A DNA stretch of 64,000 nt, taken from contig CANLWK010000002.1 in assembly GCA_947494805.1 (NCBI GenBank), positions 558,001-622,000 of the forward strand, in the 5' to 3' direction. The translations under genes and the position numbers were made by a program. This DNA is from an uncultured Croceitalea sp. GTDB taxonomy: Bacteria > Bacteroidota > Bacteroidia > Flavobacteriales > Flavobacteriaceae. Below are positions 53,994 through 62,418 of this stretch, one piece after another (the stretch's first letter is position 1; each line of letters begins with the position of its first letter). The notes below the pieces were generated by a model. It was not told the origin of the DNA and ran no database searches. It worked only from the letters and a program-made list of their open reading frames with translations.

Positions 53994-54782
53994 ATGAGTG
54001 TGGATAGCAATAAAAAATGGGCATTGATCGTGGGTGGAAGCAGTGGGCTTGGCCTGGCCACCGCAAAAAAACTTGCGCAACATGATTTCAACTTGATTGT
54101 ACTACATCGAGACCGAAGAGCTGATTTGGACGAAATAACAGTGCAACTTGAACAAATTAAGGCCATGGGAGCAAAGGTAATCTCCTTCAATGCCGATGCC
54201 ACCAATGGATTGAAACAGAAAGAATTGGTCCACGAGATTGCTATACGGCTTGAAGTGAAAAAAATAGCCGTATTGGTACACAGTATTGCCAAGGGTAATT
54301 TAAAACCCATGTATTCAACAGAGGAACCTACCTTGCAAAACCAAGATTTTAATTTGACCATTGACGCCATGGCCACCTCGCTCTATGATTGGACAAAATT
54401 GTTGGTGGACAATGAGCTCATCGCCAAAGACACCCGCATTATAGCCTTTACCAGTGAGGGCAATCAAAAGGCGTGGGCGAACTATGCTGCGGTTTCAGCG
54501 GCCAAAGCGGCACTTGAAGCCATTATGCGAAACATTGCCTTGGAATACGCTCCAGTGGGCATAAAAGCTAATTGCGTACAGGCAGGGGTAACTGAAACTA
54601 AATCTTTTACCATGATTCCGGGCAGTGAAGCTCTAAAGACCGCTGCACTACAAAGAAATCCGAACAAACGGTTGACCACGCCCCAAGATGTGGCCAATGC
54701 GGCATACCTGTTGACACTACCGGAAGCGCATTGGATTACCGGAACGGTCCTTAAAGTAGATGGTGGGGAAAGTCTAAGATGA
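53994..54782 (+). CDS. SDR oxidoreductase, enoyl-ACP reductase (FabI/FabL) type
   Basis: A 262-aa Rossmann reductase. The nucleotide motif is GGSSGLGLATA (~14-24). The active site is Y164-x6-K171 (NYAAVSAAKAALEA), the Y-x6-K spacing of enoyl-ACP reductases such as FabL, not the Y-x3-K of ketoreductases. The C-terminal GIKANCVQAGVTETKSF and WITGTVLKVDGGE are also of this type. It probably reduces an enoyl intermediate during synthesis of the PKS starter. One base after the PKS stop. Confidence 0.85.
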   Translation: MSVDSNKKWALIVGGSSGLGLATAKKLAQHDFNLIVLHRDRRADLDEITVQLEQIKAMGAKVISFNADATNGLKQKELVHEIAIRLEVKKIAVLVHSIAKGNLKPMYSTEEPTLQNQDFNLTIDAMATSLYDWTKLLVDNELIAKDTRIIAFTSEGNQKAWANYAAVSAAKAALEAIMRNIALEYAPVGIKANCVQAGVTETKSFTMIPGSEALKTAALQRNPNKRLTTPQDVANAAYLLTLPEAHWITGTVLKVDGGESLR

Positions 54783-54801
54783 ATTCATTGATAACAAGAA
54801 C

Positions 54802-55263
54802 GTGACAGCACATAACGCTCATTCTGAAATTCTAGAAAAGCTGCCCTACGATGCACCATTTCGGTTTGTGGATGGCCTATATAGTGTGCATGACGATGGT
54901 ACAGAAGGTTATTATACCTTTACTGGAGATTCAGACTTCTACAAAGGTCATTTTAAGAACTTTCCGATAACACCTGGGGTGTTGTTGACCGAGTGTTGCG
55001 CTCAAATCGGAGTGGTCTGTTTGGGTATCTATCTGCTCAAAGATGATGCTGCCGACAAAAATGTGGGCATTGGATTGTCAAGCAGTACTATGGAATTTTT
55101 AAAACCGGTACCTCCGGACACCAAAGTCCGGGTGGTTTCAGAAAAAGTATACTTTCGGTTTCAAAAACTCAAATGTAAGGTCAATATGTTCGATGCCAGT
55201 GGTGATCTTGTATGTCGCGGCACAATTTCAGGGATGTTCAAAACTACTGCTTATGAAAAATAG
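54802..55263 (+). CDS. 3-hydroxyacyl-ACP dehydratase-like hotdog protein (FabZ/FabA type)
   Basis: A 153-aa hotdog-fold protein. The active-site His and Glu are visible as H50 (FYKGHFKNFPITPG) and E64 (GVLLTECCAQ). It removes water from 3-hydroxyacyl-ACP, before the action of the preceding enoyl reductase. The start is GTG at 54802, 19 bases after the SDR stop. The 3' end overlaps the ketosynthase start by 11 bases. Confidence 0.87.
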   Translation: MTAHNAHSEILEKLPYDAPFRFVDGLYSVHDDGTEGYYTFTGDSDFYKGHFKNFPITPGVLLTECCAQIGVVCLGIYLLKDDAADKNVGIGLSSSTMEFLKPVPPDTKVRVVSEKVYFRFQKLKCKVNMFDASGDLVCRGTISGMFKTTAYEK

Positions 55264-56530
55264 GGTGGTAGTGACCGGTTTGGGGGTATGTGCCCCAAAT
55301 GGCGTGGGACTTTCCGGTTTTGAGACCGCCATGACCAAAGGTATAAGTGGCATCAGTTTTCATGAACAACTAAAAAAATTAATTTTTTCATGTCAAATTG
55401 CTGGAAAACCGAATATTGAAGATGTTGATTTAAATAATTACTTTACTAAAGTTCAGCTTAAAGGATTGGATGCTAGCGGACTGGTTTATGGGGTTATGGC
55501 CGGGAAAGATGCTTGGCGAGATGCAGGTCTACATACGCCCGATACCGATGGGGATCCAGATTGGGACACAGGAGTGATCTTTGGAACGGGAATTCTTGGG
55601 GTCGATAAGTTCAGGGATGCTATTTACAAAGTAGATGCAGGTGATGTGCGCCGTTTGGGCAGTACCGCTGTCATTCAGACGATGGCCAGCGGTATCAGTG
55701 CCTTTTTGGGCGGTATATTGGCTGCTGGAAATCTGGTAACCACCAATTCTTCGGCCTGTACCACTGGAACCGAGGCTATTTTAATGGGCTACGAACGTAT
55801 TCGTTCAGGGCAGGCCGTGCGCATGTTGGTCGGTAGTTGCAGCGATAGTGGTCCGTATGTATGGGGCGGTTTTGACGCCATGCGTATTCTACCCAGAAAT
55901 TACAACGACGATCCTACATCGGCCAGTCGCCCGATGAGCGCGTCGGCATCTGGATTTGTACCCGGCAGTGGGGCAGGGGCCTTGGTATTGGAGTCTCTTG
56001 AGAGTGCCCTGGCGCGCGGTGCAACTATCTATGGGGAAATCCTTGGTGGAAACAGCAATAGTGGCGGACAACGCTCTGGAGGCAGTATGACCGCACCCAA
56101 TTCAATGGCCGTACAACGTTGTATTCGCGCCGCAATGGCCAATGCCAACATTCTACCTGAGGCTATCGATACTATTAATGGACATTTGACCGCAACGACC
56201 AAAGACCCCGCGGAAATCCAAAATTGGAGCCAGGCCTTAGGACTTAAAGGGGAAGATTTTCCAATGATCAATTCGTTCAAGGGCCATTTTGGACATTGTT
56301 TGGCCGCTGCGGGCAGCATAGAGTGTGTAGCAGTACTCTTGCAGCTTAAAAACCAAAGACTTTACGGAAATCTGAACTGTAATGATATACATCCTGATAT
56401 CTTGAATACCATCGCCGAAACCCGTATTCCGAAGAAAACCATGGATTATCCCATAAAAATCAGCGCAAAAGCAAGTTTTGGTTTTGGAGATGTCAATGCC
56501 TGTATTATTTTTAGCCGCTATACTTCGTAA
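55253..56530 (+). CDS. Beta-ketoacyl-ACP synthase (FabF/KAS II type)
   Basis: A 425-aa thiolase-fold condensing enzyme. Catalytic Cys C169 in NSSACTTGTEA, H311 in INGHLTATTKD, K343 and H348 in NSFKGHFGHCLAAAG, in the usual KAS order. It would extend acyl chains on the adjacent ACP. ATG 55253 (MKNRVVVTGLG) is chosen over an upstream frame within the dehydratase gene. It is part of the same operon and probably co-translated. Confidence 0.9.
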   Translation: MKNRVVVTGLGVCAPNGVGLSGFETAMTKGISGISFHEQLKKLIFSCQIAGKPNIEDVDLNNYFTKVQLKGLDASGLVYGVMAGKDAWRDAGLHTPDTDGDPDWDTGVIFGTGILGVDKFRDAIYKVDAGDVRRLGSTAVIQTMASGISAFLGGILAAGNLVTTNSSACTTGTEAILMGYERIRSGQAVRMLVGSCSDSGPYVWGGFDAMRILPRNYNDDPTSASRPMSASASGFVPGSGAGALVLESLESALARGATIYGEILGGNSNSGGQRSGGSMTAPNSMAVQRCIRAAMANANILPEAIDTINGHLTATTKDPAEIQNWSQALGLKGEDFPMINSFKGHFGHCLAAAGSIECVAVLLQLKNQRLYGNLNCNDIHPDILNTIAETRIPKKTMDYPIKISAKASFGFGDVNACIIFSRYTS

Positions 56531-56533
56531 ACT

Positions 56534-56791
56534 ATGAATGAAAAAGAAAAGTACCAAAAGTTAAAAACCATTGTGGAGACGTATTTGCCCGACGATGTTT
56601 CGGTAGATGCCATAGCTGCGGAAAGCAATTTCACCACAGAACTCAATATCAACTCTGCCAATTTGGTCGATATCGTACTAGATGTCGAGGACGCCTTTGA
56701 CATACGTCTTGAAAATGAAGATATGGATGGCATGCAAACCGTACAGGACGCCCTTACCATTATCAACACCAAAATTGCCGAAAAAGCATAG
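56534..56791 (+). CDS. Acyl carrier protein with variant phosphopantetheine motif
   Basis: An 85-aa ACP. The usual D-S-L attachment site is replaced by N-S-A (LNINSANLVDIVLD), with S41 at the expected position and helix II (NLVDIVLDVEDAFDI) intact. The acidic patch that docks with synthases is also present. It probably carries the growing acyl chain for this cluster rather than for general fatty acid synthesis. 3 bases after the ketosynthase. Confidence 0.87.
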   Translation: MNEKEKYQKLKTIVETYLPDDVSVDAIAAESNFTTELNINSANLVDIVLDVEDAFDIRLENEDMDGMQTVQDALTIINTKIAEKA

Positions 56792-56864
56792 TTCATCAAT
56801 CCTAAAAGAACATGGTCAAGTTCCGATGAGCGTTGGGCATGTACTAAATACTACCTAAAAACAT

Positions 56865-57302
56865 ATGAAAACGATACTTGACTTTGTGAAAGAAAAACTT
56901 ACTGTGGACAAACGCTTGATACTCTTGTACTGCGTGGTCTATTTTAGTTGGGGCATGGTGATGAACTGGTTTGGGGCCCAAGTCGAAATTGCCAAATTTA
57001 CGTATTGGTGGCAGGTGATCACTTGCTATATTTTCTATATGGTACCCATATCCTTATTATTACGGGGCCTGCCCTTTCACACCCAATATGCCTACGGATT
57101 GATTGCCATGGGGCTATTGGAATTTGGAGGGTATGCTTTTGAGACCTCATATGCCTATCCTGATAATCTCATGGACCAGTTTTTCAATGTTCGTAATTTC
57201 AGCTTGGGCATGGCGCTCTTTTTTGCCCTGTACTTTCCATTGGGCAATTGGGGGGTCGGTAAGCTGTACCAATTCCTTTTTAAAAAGCAGTCATCCATTT
57301 AA
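56865..57302 (+). CDS. Small four-helix membrane protein of unknown function
   Basis: A 145-aa inner-membrane protein with about four hydrophobic helices (for example LILLYCVVYFSWGMVMNWF, FYMVPISLLLRGL, YGLIAMGLLEFGGYAF, LGMALFFALYFPLGNW). No family recognised. It lies 73 bases after the ACP gene and may be the last gene of the operon, perhaps in export or placement of the lipid product; that is an inference from position. Confidence 0.7.
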   Translation: MKTILDFVKEKLTVDKRLILLYCVVYFSWGMVMNWFGAQVEIAKFTYWWQVITCYIFYMVPISLLLRGLPFHTQYAYGLIAMGLLEFGGYAFETSYAYPDNLMDQFFNVRNFSLGMALFFALYFPLGNWGVGKLYQFLFKKQSSI

Positions 57303-57413
57303 CGAAGAAATCGCGCTTTCATCTTCACTACGTATAGTATAAAAACCAAAACGTCGATGAACGGTAAAAACACTTCGACGATACACTGAATTTTATTCAT
57401 GTTATGGTTGTGA

Positions 57414-57421
57414 TAATTTTG
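57414..57421 (+). promoter_or_regulatory. -7 promoter element
   Basis: TAATTTTG (TAnnTTTG) 37 bases upstream of the ATG at 57459. A clean TTG at -33 is not seen. Confidence 0.4.
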
Positions 57422-57458
57422 GTCAGTACATTTATAACCAACACATTACACCATTTCT

Positions 57459-57824
57459 ATGAAAAACAACTACCTGTTCACGGTATTCGCCTGTTTTTGT
57501 TTGGCAACCGCCGGCGCGCAGCAATCTGCCAAAGATGCCATGCTCAAAAAACAAAAGGAGTACAATGACCGCACCATGGTACAGCGGTTTGAAAAAACAA
57601 TGGTTCCGACGGCCGCACAACGTGCCTTACTACGTAAAGAAAATGAGGAAAAGCGCAAGGTGATCTTGGCCATGATCGATTCATCGACTTTGGTCAAAGA
57701 AAAGTTACGTGCAAAATTGCGTTATGACCTAGAACACGACCCATTTTCGTCGCGCTTAAAAAAGTTTTTGGCCTTATATAGGCCTGTGACGAAACCGCTT
57801 ACGATAGCACAAAACGAAAAGTAA
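57459..57824 (+). CDS. Small secreted helical protein of unknown function
   Basis: A 121-aa exported protein with a signal peptide ending AGA-Q. The rest is charged and helical (MLKKQKEYNDRTMVQRFEKT, AALRKENEEKRKVILAMID-type heptads; actual start QRALLRKENEEKRK). No family recognised. Its last 26 bases overlap the 3' end of the convergent YceI gene. Confidence 0.6.
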   Translation: MKNNYLFTVFACFCLATAGAQQSAKDAMLKKQKEYNDRTMVQRFEKTMVPTAAQRALLRKENEEKRKVILAMIDSSTLVKEKLRAKLRYDLEHDPFSSRLKKFLALYRPVTKPLTIAQNEK

Positions 57825-58302
57825 TCTTTACTAGGTTGTCTTCACGTTTCTTTTTAATGTTGATTCCGAAGTCAGAGGTATAGAGTGATGCCTTGCCGAC
57901 CAGCGTATTGCCATTTTTCGTGAAAGTGATGGTCAGTGGCTTTTTGGTGCCCTTAAGGGTCAAGGTTCCTTGTACTTTGTACGTATCATCCTTTTGTGTT
58001 ATCGTAGTACTCTCAAAAGAAATTTTGGGATAGCTGTCCTCATTAAAATACTTTCGGCCTTTTAGAGACCAATTTCGAAGGCCATTGTCCGTATCCAACG
58101 TCTCCACGGCAACAGCGCCCTTGAACACGGAGTTTTGCAGATTATCAAAATCAATTGTTGATGCCGATGTAAATCCGGCAATGGTGCCATCAACTCCTTT
58201 GGCGACAAATTCAAAGGTTACTTCGGCACTTTTGATGGCCTTATTTTGGGCCGTTAAGGATAGGGTGGTGGCCAACCAAGCGATAAGCAAAATGTTCTTC
58301 AT
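57799..58302 (-). CDS. YceI family lipid-binding protein
   Basis: A 167-aa exported YceI-like lipocalin barrel: signal peptide (MKNILLIAWLATTLSLTAQ), SAEVTFEFVAKGVDGTIAG, IDFDNLQNSVFKGAVAVETL (in two strands), FNEDSYPKISFEST, and the end VKITFRFVLS. YceI proteins bind polyisoprenoids in the periplasm. ATG 58302 is preferred over 58326. Confidence 0.88.
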   Translation of the reverse strand: MKNILLIAWLATTLSLTAQNKAIKSAEVTFEFVAKGVDGTIAGFTSASTIDFDNLQNSVFKGAVAVETLDTDNGLRNWSLKGRKYFNEDSYPKISFESTTITQKDDTYKVQGTLTLKGTKKPLTITFTKNGNTLVGKASLYTSDFGINIKKKREDNLVKITFRFVLS

Positions 58303-58363
58303 CTTCACAATAACTTTTTTACCCAAGATAAGCTATAAAAAGATGAAAACGCTTATGGAGTTA

Positions 58364-58666
58364 TCAATGTCTGGCGAACTTGCCCTTTTTTCTGGCCAAT
58401 TGCTGTTCCAATTCCTCAATGCTGTGTTGAAGGCTATTTTCAAAATTATCGGTGTTGGACTCGGCGAACAGAAATGGGCCCGGTACGCTTAGTTTGATGT
58501 TACACACCTTACCGGCAAAAGGGTAGTGTGAATGTACTGCTCTTAGATATACACTGGCCCTAACGATAAAGTCATATTTGGCTACCAGTTTGTTTAACTT
58601 TTTAAGTATTTTCTGTTCTAAACGTTCACTTGACCTAACACCATTGTATTCAAAAGTCACTTGCAT
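58364..58666 (-). CDS. Ribosome hibernation-promoting factor (HPF/RaiA family)
   Basis: A 100-aa short HPF/YfiA-type protein: VTFEYNGVRSSERLEQKI, KKLNKLVAKYD, SVYLRAVHSHYP, CNIKLSVPGPFLFAES and EELEQQLARKKGK. It has a charged C-terminus but no long dimerisation domain, so the short type. It probably binds 30S ribosomes in stationary phase. 61 bases upstream of YceI. Confidence 0.85.
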   Translation of the reverse strand: MQVTFEYNGVRSSERLEQKILKKLNKLVAKYDFIVRASVYLRAVHSHYPFAGKVCNIKLSVPGPFLFAESNTDNFENSLQHSIEELEQQLARKKGKFARH

Positions 58667-58860
58667 AAGATGTTGATTTTTAATTGATTACTTTACAAAA
58701 CTGATTTGTAAATAATTTGTTTTCAATATGTTATAAATAACTTAATATAAAAGTAGGGGATGTTAAAGTTTAAAAACATGACATTTATCACTTTAAAAAC
58801 TATCAGAATTTTCGTAATTTAAACTTGGTATTTACGTTAAACAAAAAGTAATACTATCAA

Positions 58861-59181
58861 ATGGCCAACACAGCAACACATACCGATTTAGAACAAATGA
58901 TCCTGCGGTTGGAGCGAAATCATAAATGTGTGTTGCGTTTACGGAGCAAAATCAATTCATACCATTACGAACCCAAGGATTATGAGTGTTTTATCAGGCT
59001 CAGAAACTTGCGATTTGACCTCAAAGAACTCAGCGAAGACCAAATGGAACTGTTCGATATCTTACAGCGAAATCATTTTACCACTGAAGAGGCCACGTTA
59101 CAGGTAAATGCCATGCTTGTCCGTTACCAAGAATTGGATAAGCAGATTGCGTCATATCTTTTAGCTACAAAAGGATATTAG
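58861..59181 (+). CDS. Conserved hypothetical helical protein
   Basis: A 106-aa soluble protein, no signal peptide. Mostly helical with heptad-like repeats (LEQMILRLERNHKCVLRLR; FIRLRNLRFDLKELSEDQM; LVRYQELDKQIASYLLATK). No family recognised. It has an AT-rich 194-base leader (58667-58860) without a clear TAnnTTTG box. Its 3' end overlaps the decayed CPBP gene by 17 bases. Confidence 0.6.
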   Translation: MANTATHTDLEQMILRLERNHKCVLRLRSKINSYHYEPKDYECFIRLRNLRFDLKELSEDQMELFDILQRNHFTTEEATLQVNAMLVRYQELDKQIASYLLATKGY

Positions 59182-59400
59182 CACTTAATCTGACTTCTTT
59201 TGCTATATCCCCAGCACTTTTATTCGAACGATACAAGGCAAATACCGTTATTCCTATTAACGCGATATAGGGTAACTGAAGACTTTTTATTTGTCAATAG
59301 TCCAGTTTCCAACAGTCCATGCGTAAAGTTCATACCGCCATGGAACACAAAGGGCAATATAGGCACCACCTGTTAAGACCCAAAACTCATACATCTGAAA
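59165..59400 (-). pseudogene. Decayed CPBP (CAAX-protease-like) membrane peptidase, C-terminal remnant
   Basis: On the minus strand the frame ending at the stop 59165-59167 reads LQLPYIALIGITVFALYRSN then KSAGDIAKEVRLSANILL. Upstream, in another frame, lies PFVFHGGMNFTHGLLETGLL then TNKK, which has the H-G-G-M-N pattern of the last CPBP motif. The two join by a shift near 59282-59295, so the gene is broken. Upstream N-terminal parts are not recognisable. Nothing else is supported between 59401 and 59672 except a possible promoter. Confidence 0.4.
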
Positions 59401-59568
59401 AGTTAGAAAAAACAACGACGTACTCGTCTATCGCGTGGTTTAATGCCAGCCGCTGAATAATTGCTTGTCCGCTGACCAACGATCCCCGGTATTGTTACAA
59501 GTTTGGCCCATGTTACATAACTGAAAGCTTATGTTACATATCTAAAACAGCACCCTGGCACCAGCTGC

Positions 59569-59576
59569 TACATTTG
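59569..59576 (+). promoter_or_regulatory. -7 promoter element before the collagen-repeat lipoprotein
   Basis: TACATTTG (TAnnTTTG) 96 bases upstream of the ATG at 59673. No TTG at a good -33 distance. Confidence 0.3.
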
Positions 59577-59672
59577 TGGCATCGTGATTCGGCTTCATTT
59601 TCTTTAAGGCCGTTATGCGTACCTAAAGCTTCCCTCAGCAATAAATAGTTCTAATTTTTTAAAACACGTATT

Positions 59673-60332
59673 ATGAAAAAAGTAAATGGAGTTGCAAAAC
59701 TTTTGGTTCTCATGCTATTGATCGGATTGGGAGGTTGTTCAGCAGAAGATGGAGCCATAGGCCCACCAGGTCCTCAGGGGATCCAAGGGGAGCAAGGGCT
59801 ACCGGGAGAAGACGGTGCGCCAGGTGAAATAGGGGCACAGGGCGAACAAGGGGAGCAAGGCGAGCCTGGCGTTGATGGTGCTGATGGTCAAGATGGAGAA
59901 AACGGAGAAGATGGTAACGCTAACGTAATTTATTCGAGTTGGTTGGATGCCGATTGGAACGGTCAGGACGAACCCACCCGTAAATTGATGATCATCCCCA
60001 TTACCGAAATCTCACAACAAGAACTTCGCAATAAGAGTTTGGTTTTTATGTACCTCTCACAGTGGGGAACCTCTAGTATTTATACCATGCCCGGTAGCGG
60101 AAGGTGGGACAATGCCTTCTATAATTTTACTTTCGGAACCAATCAACCGGACTTTCAGGGGATATTGGTACGATTAAATTCTACCGACGGTGTCGCGTTG
60201 GACGAGCGACAGTATGCAGCATTCAGAGGAAATAGATTTCGATATGTCATTATACCTGAGAGTGGTCAATCAGGTAAATTGGATTACAATGATTATGAAG
60301 CCGTGAAGGCCTTCTATAACATACCCGATTAA
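59673..60332 (+). CDS. Collagen-triple-helix-repeat lipoprotein
   Basis: A 219-aa lipoprotein (lipobox LGGC-S). Residues ~33-86 are Gly-x-y triplets (GPPGPQGIQGEQGLPGEDGA and on), the pattern of bacterial collagen-like stalks. The C-terminal domain (~88-219) is compact with WLDADWNG, MYLSQWGTSSIYTMPG and YRFGNRFRY-type aromatic patches. Stalk plus head suggests a trimeric outer-surface appendage. It is followed after 19 bases by the putative cysteine-peptidase-like protein. Confidence 0.85.
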   Translation: MKKVNGVAKLLVLMLLIGLGGCSAEDGAIGPPGPQGIQGEQGLPGEDGAPGEIGAQGEQGEQGEPGVDGADGQDGENGEDGNANVIYSSWLDADWNGQDEPTRKLMIIPITEISQQELRNKSLVFMYLSQWGTSSIYTMPGSGRWDNAFYNFTFGTNQPDFQGILVRLNSTDGVALDERQYAAFRGNRFRYVIIPESGQSGKLDYNDYEAVKAFYNIPD

Positions 60333-60351
60333 TCACTTAAACCTAGAGAAA

Positions 60352-61938
60352 ATGAAAAAATTCGCTTTACTGTTCACGTTAATAGTTGCTGGGTACCATG
60401 GTATCGGGCAAACCAAAAAGATGACCGCCTTCAAACCTGTGCAACACGGTTTCAAGTTTGAAAACACCTTTAAAAACATATTCATTGATGCCATTGACTG
60501 GCGAACGGGGGGACTGTGCGGCGGTATGGTTTACACCGCTCTTGACTATTACAATACCAGGGGCAGAACCATACCCAAAACGATATACCGCCCTACGGAA
60601 GGTAGCCCTTTACAACGCTATCTGTACGATCGCCAGGTGACCTCTTTGACCTCAAACCTTGATAAATGGGCAGAGATCGGACTGAATCCCGGTGGTGCGC
60701 GCAACAGTGAGTTCTTTAACTGGGGACTTGAAAACAAAAGGGGCAGCAGGATCAATGAGCTTCGCTCTTTTATTGACCGCGGTATCCCCGTGCCCTTGGG
60801 CATGCAGAGCGTTGGAGAAAAAGATTCAGACCCTGGCAACCATCAGGTACTAGCGATCGGTTATGACTTTGGTACTGCTCAAGATATGGCCAATGGGCGT
60901 TATAAGCGTAAGATGAAAATCTACATTTATGATCCCAATTATGCAAACGAGATCCAAACCATGGTGCCCAATTTTAAAGAAGAGACCTTTTACTATCTAG
61001 AGTATCCTGAGAAAAGATGGCGCACCTATTTTGTCGATAAAAAATTTAGGGCAGAAACCCCGGCCCGTATTTCGCTAAGGGATTATCCCGACGACAAAAA
61101 AGTTCACGACCTGGTTTTTGAATTTGCGGTAGGAAAAGACGATTTACGCGGTGGCAATGACAACTTGAACCTTGTCATCAATTACCATGGTCGCGCTTCA
61201 CAAAATGTGTACAATGTCAACAAGGGCAACAAGTGGATAGACAACTATTCACAATACATTACGGTGCCGTTGAAGACACCGGTTGCAGCGAACAAAATCA
61301 AATCGGTACAGCTGCGTACCATCTCGGGCAATGATAATTTCAATCTAAACAAGTTAAAGATCAATGCGAGGGGTTATGCTAAAGAACAGAAAATTTACGA
61401 AAGGGTCGGTGCGCCCTTGAAGCGCTTCACGGGGGAAGACAAAACCTTTTTAGCGGTGATCAACCGAAACCCACCAACTGTTGCAAGAAACCTACCGAAC
61501 TCGAGAAGGGGTGGAACAGGAGGGAGGAGCGTCCCCAGCAACCGAAAGAAAATTGACGTCCTACGGTTTTTTGTGCGAACCGGTGATGATGACCTAAGAG
61601 GTGGCAATGACAACCTCAATGTGGTGATTACGTACAAGAATGGCAGAAAACAGACGGTCAACAATATCAATAAAGGACAACGGTGGGAAGATAGAACGGT
61701 AGTTTCAGTTGATGTCTCATTGAATACGACCATCTATACCATGGCAGAGATTGCCCAAATCACCTTACAGACCACTTTTCGTGGCGGTAGCGGTGGTGAC
61801 AACTGGAACATGAATGCGCTACGCATTGAAGCTCGAAAAGGCAATGCCCGCGTGGGCGATTATTATAAAGGCGGAGCTGAAAAAACCGTTTTACACCGTT
61901 TTACCGATAAGCGTGGAAGCTATACGGTGCGCAAGTAA
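60352..61938 (+). CDS. Secreted papain-fold (C39-like) protein with duplicated C-terminal beta domain
   Basis: A 528-aa exported protein (signal peptide 1-19, GIGQ). The N-terminal ~230 residues carry C56 in GGLCGGMVY, H164 in PGNHQVLAIGYD and D194 in IYIYDPNYAN, spaced and ordered as in C39-like or papain-fold cysteine peptidases. Residues ~252-345 and ~402-498 are two copies of a domain with KDDLRGGNDNLN / DDDLRGGNDNLN, an NKG..W element, and DNFN / DNWNMN then L.I.AR at the end. No family recognised for that domain. It is co-transcribed with the collagen-repeat lipoprotein and a small lipocalin-like lipoprotein. The enzymatic role is an inference. Confidence 0.7.
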   Translation: MKKFALLFTLIVAGYHGIGQTKKMTAFKPVQHGFKFENTFKNIFIDAIDWRTGGLCGGMVYTALDYYNTRGRTIPKTIYRPTEGSPLQRYLYDRQVTSLTSNLDKWAEIGLNPGGARNSEFFNWGLENKRGSRINELRSFIDRGIPVPLGMQSVGEKDSDPGNHQVLAIGYDFGTAQDMANGRYKRKMKIYIYDPNYANEIQTMVPNFKEETFYYLEYPEKRWRTYFVDKKFRAETPARISLRDYPDDKKVHDLVFEFAVGKDDLRGGNDNLNLVINYHGRASQNVYNVNKGNKWIDNYSQYITVPLKTPVAANKIKSVQLRTISGNDNFNLNKLKINARGYAKEQKIYERVGAPLKRFTGEDKTFLAVINRNPPTVARNLPNSRRGGTGGRSVPSNRKKIDVLRFFVRTGDDDLRGGNDNLNVVITYKNGRKQTVNNINKGQRWEDRTVVSVDVSLNTTIYTMAEIAQITLQTTFRGGSGGDNWNMNALRIEARKGNARVGDYYKGGAEKTVLHRFTDKRGSYTVRK

Positions 61939-61971
61939 TTACCTAAATCAATAAAGTAGAAAACAAAAATT

Positions 61972-62382
61972 ATGAAAACCATACAAATACTACCCCTTCT
62001 AGGGTTGTTACTGGTCTCTTTGGCATGCAGTAGCGATGATGATGCTGACGACACAGAAACGCCATCGACCCAAAACTTACTGACCACGGGCATCTGGTAT
62101 CAAGAATCAAAGTCTCCTGGGGGCTTTTCGGACTGTGAAAAGAACAGTTCGGTCGCATTCGCAACTGATGGCACAGTAAGGATTGAAAGCTTTGAAGAAG
62201 AAGCGGGCAGCTGTGAAGCACAAACCCCTGAAACAGCTTCGTATACCTTAAATGGAGCAACTTTGGTCTTCACTGCGGGGCCCGAGACCTTTTCCGCGAC
62301 CATCAATAGCATTAGCTCAGAAATGCTTTCGGTGACCGATGACGAAGGCGCTACTGTGGTGTTCGATAGAACGCAGGGTTGA
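61972..62382 (+). CDS. Small lipocalin-like lipoprotein
   Basis: A 136-aa lipoprotein (lipobox LAC-S, then SDDDADDTETP). The mature part GIWYQESKSPGGFSDCEKNS, VAFATDGTVRIESFEEEAG and ATVVFDRTQG reads as a lipocalin-like barrel of the Bacteroidota type, with two cysteines that could pair (CEKNSS and AGSCEA). Third gene of the 59.7-62.4 kb group, 33 bases after the peptidase-like gene. Confidence 0.75.
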   Translation: MKTIQILPLLGLLLVSLACSSDDDADDTETPSTQNLLTTGIWYQESKSPGGFSDCEKNSSVAFATDGTVRIESFEEEAGSCEAQTPETASYTLNGATLVFTAGPETFSATINSISSEMLSVTDDEGATVVFDRTQG

Positions 62383-62418
62383 GTGATAACAACAACCTAA
62401 CCCATTTAAAATCAGTTG

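Noticed and set aside
59760-59935. Short tandem repeats resembling a CRISPR array or minisatellite
   Set aside because: The periodicity comes from in-frame Gly-x-y codons of a collagen-like protein; there are no spacers and no cas genes.
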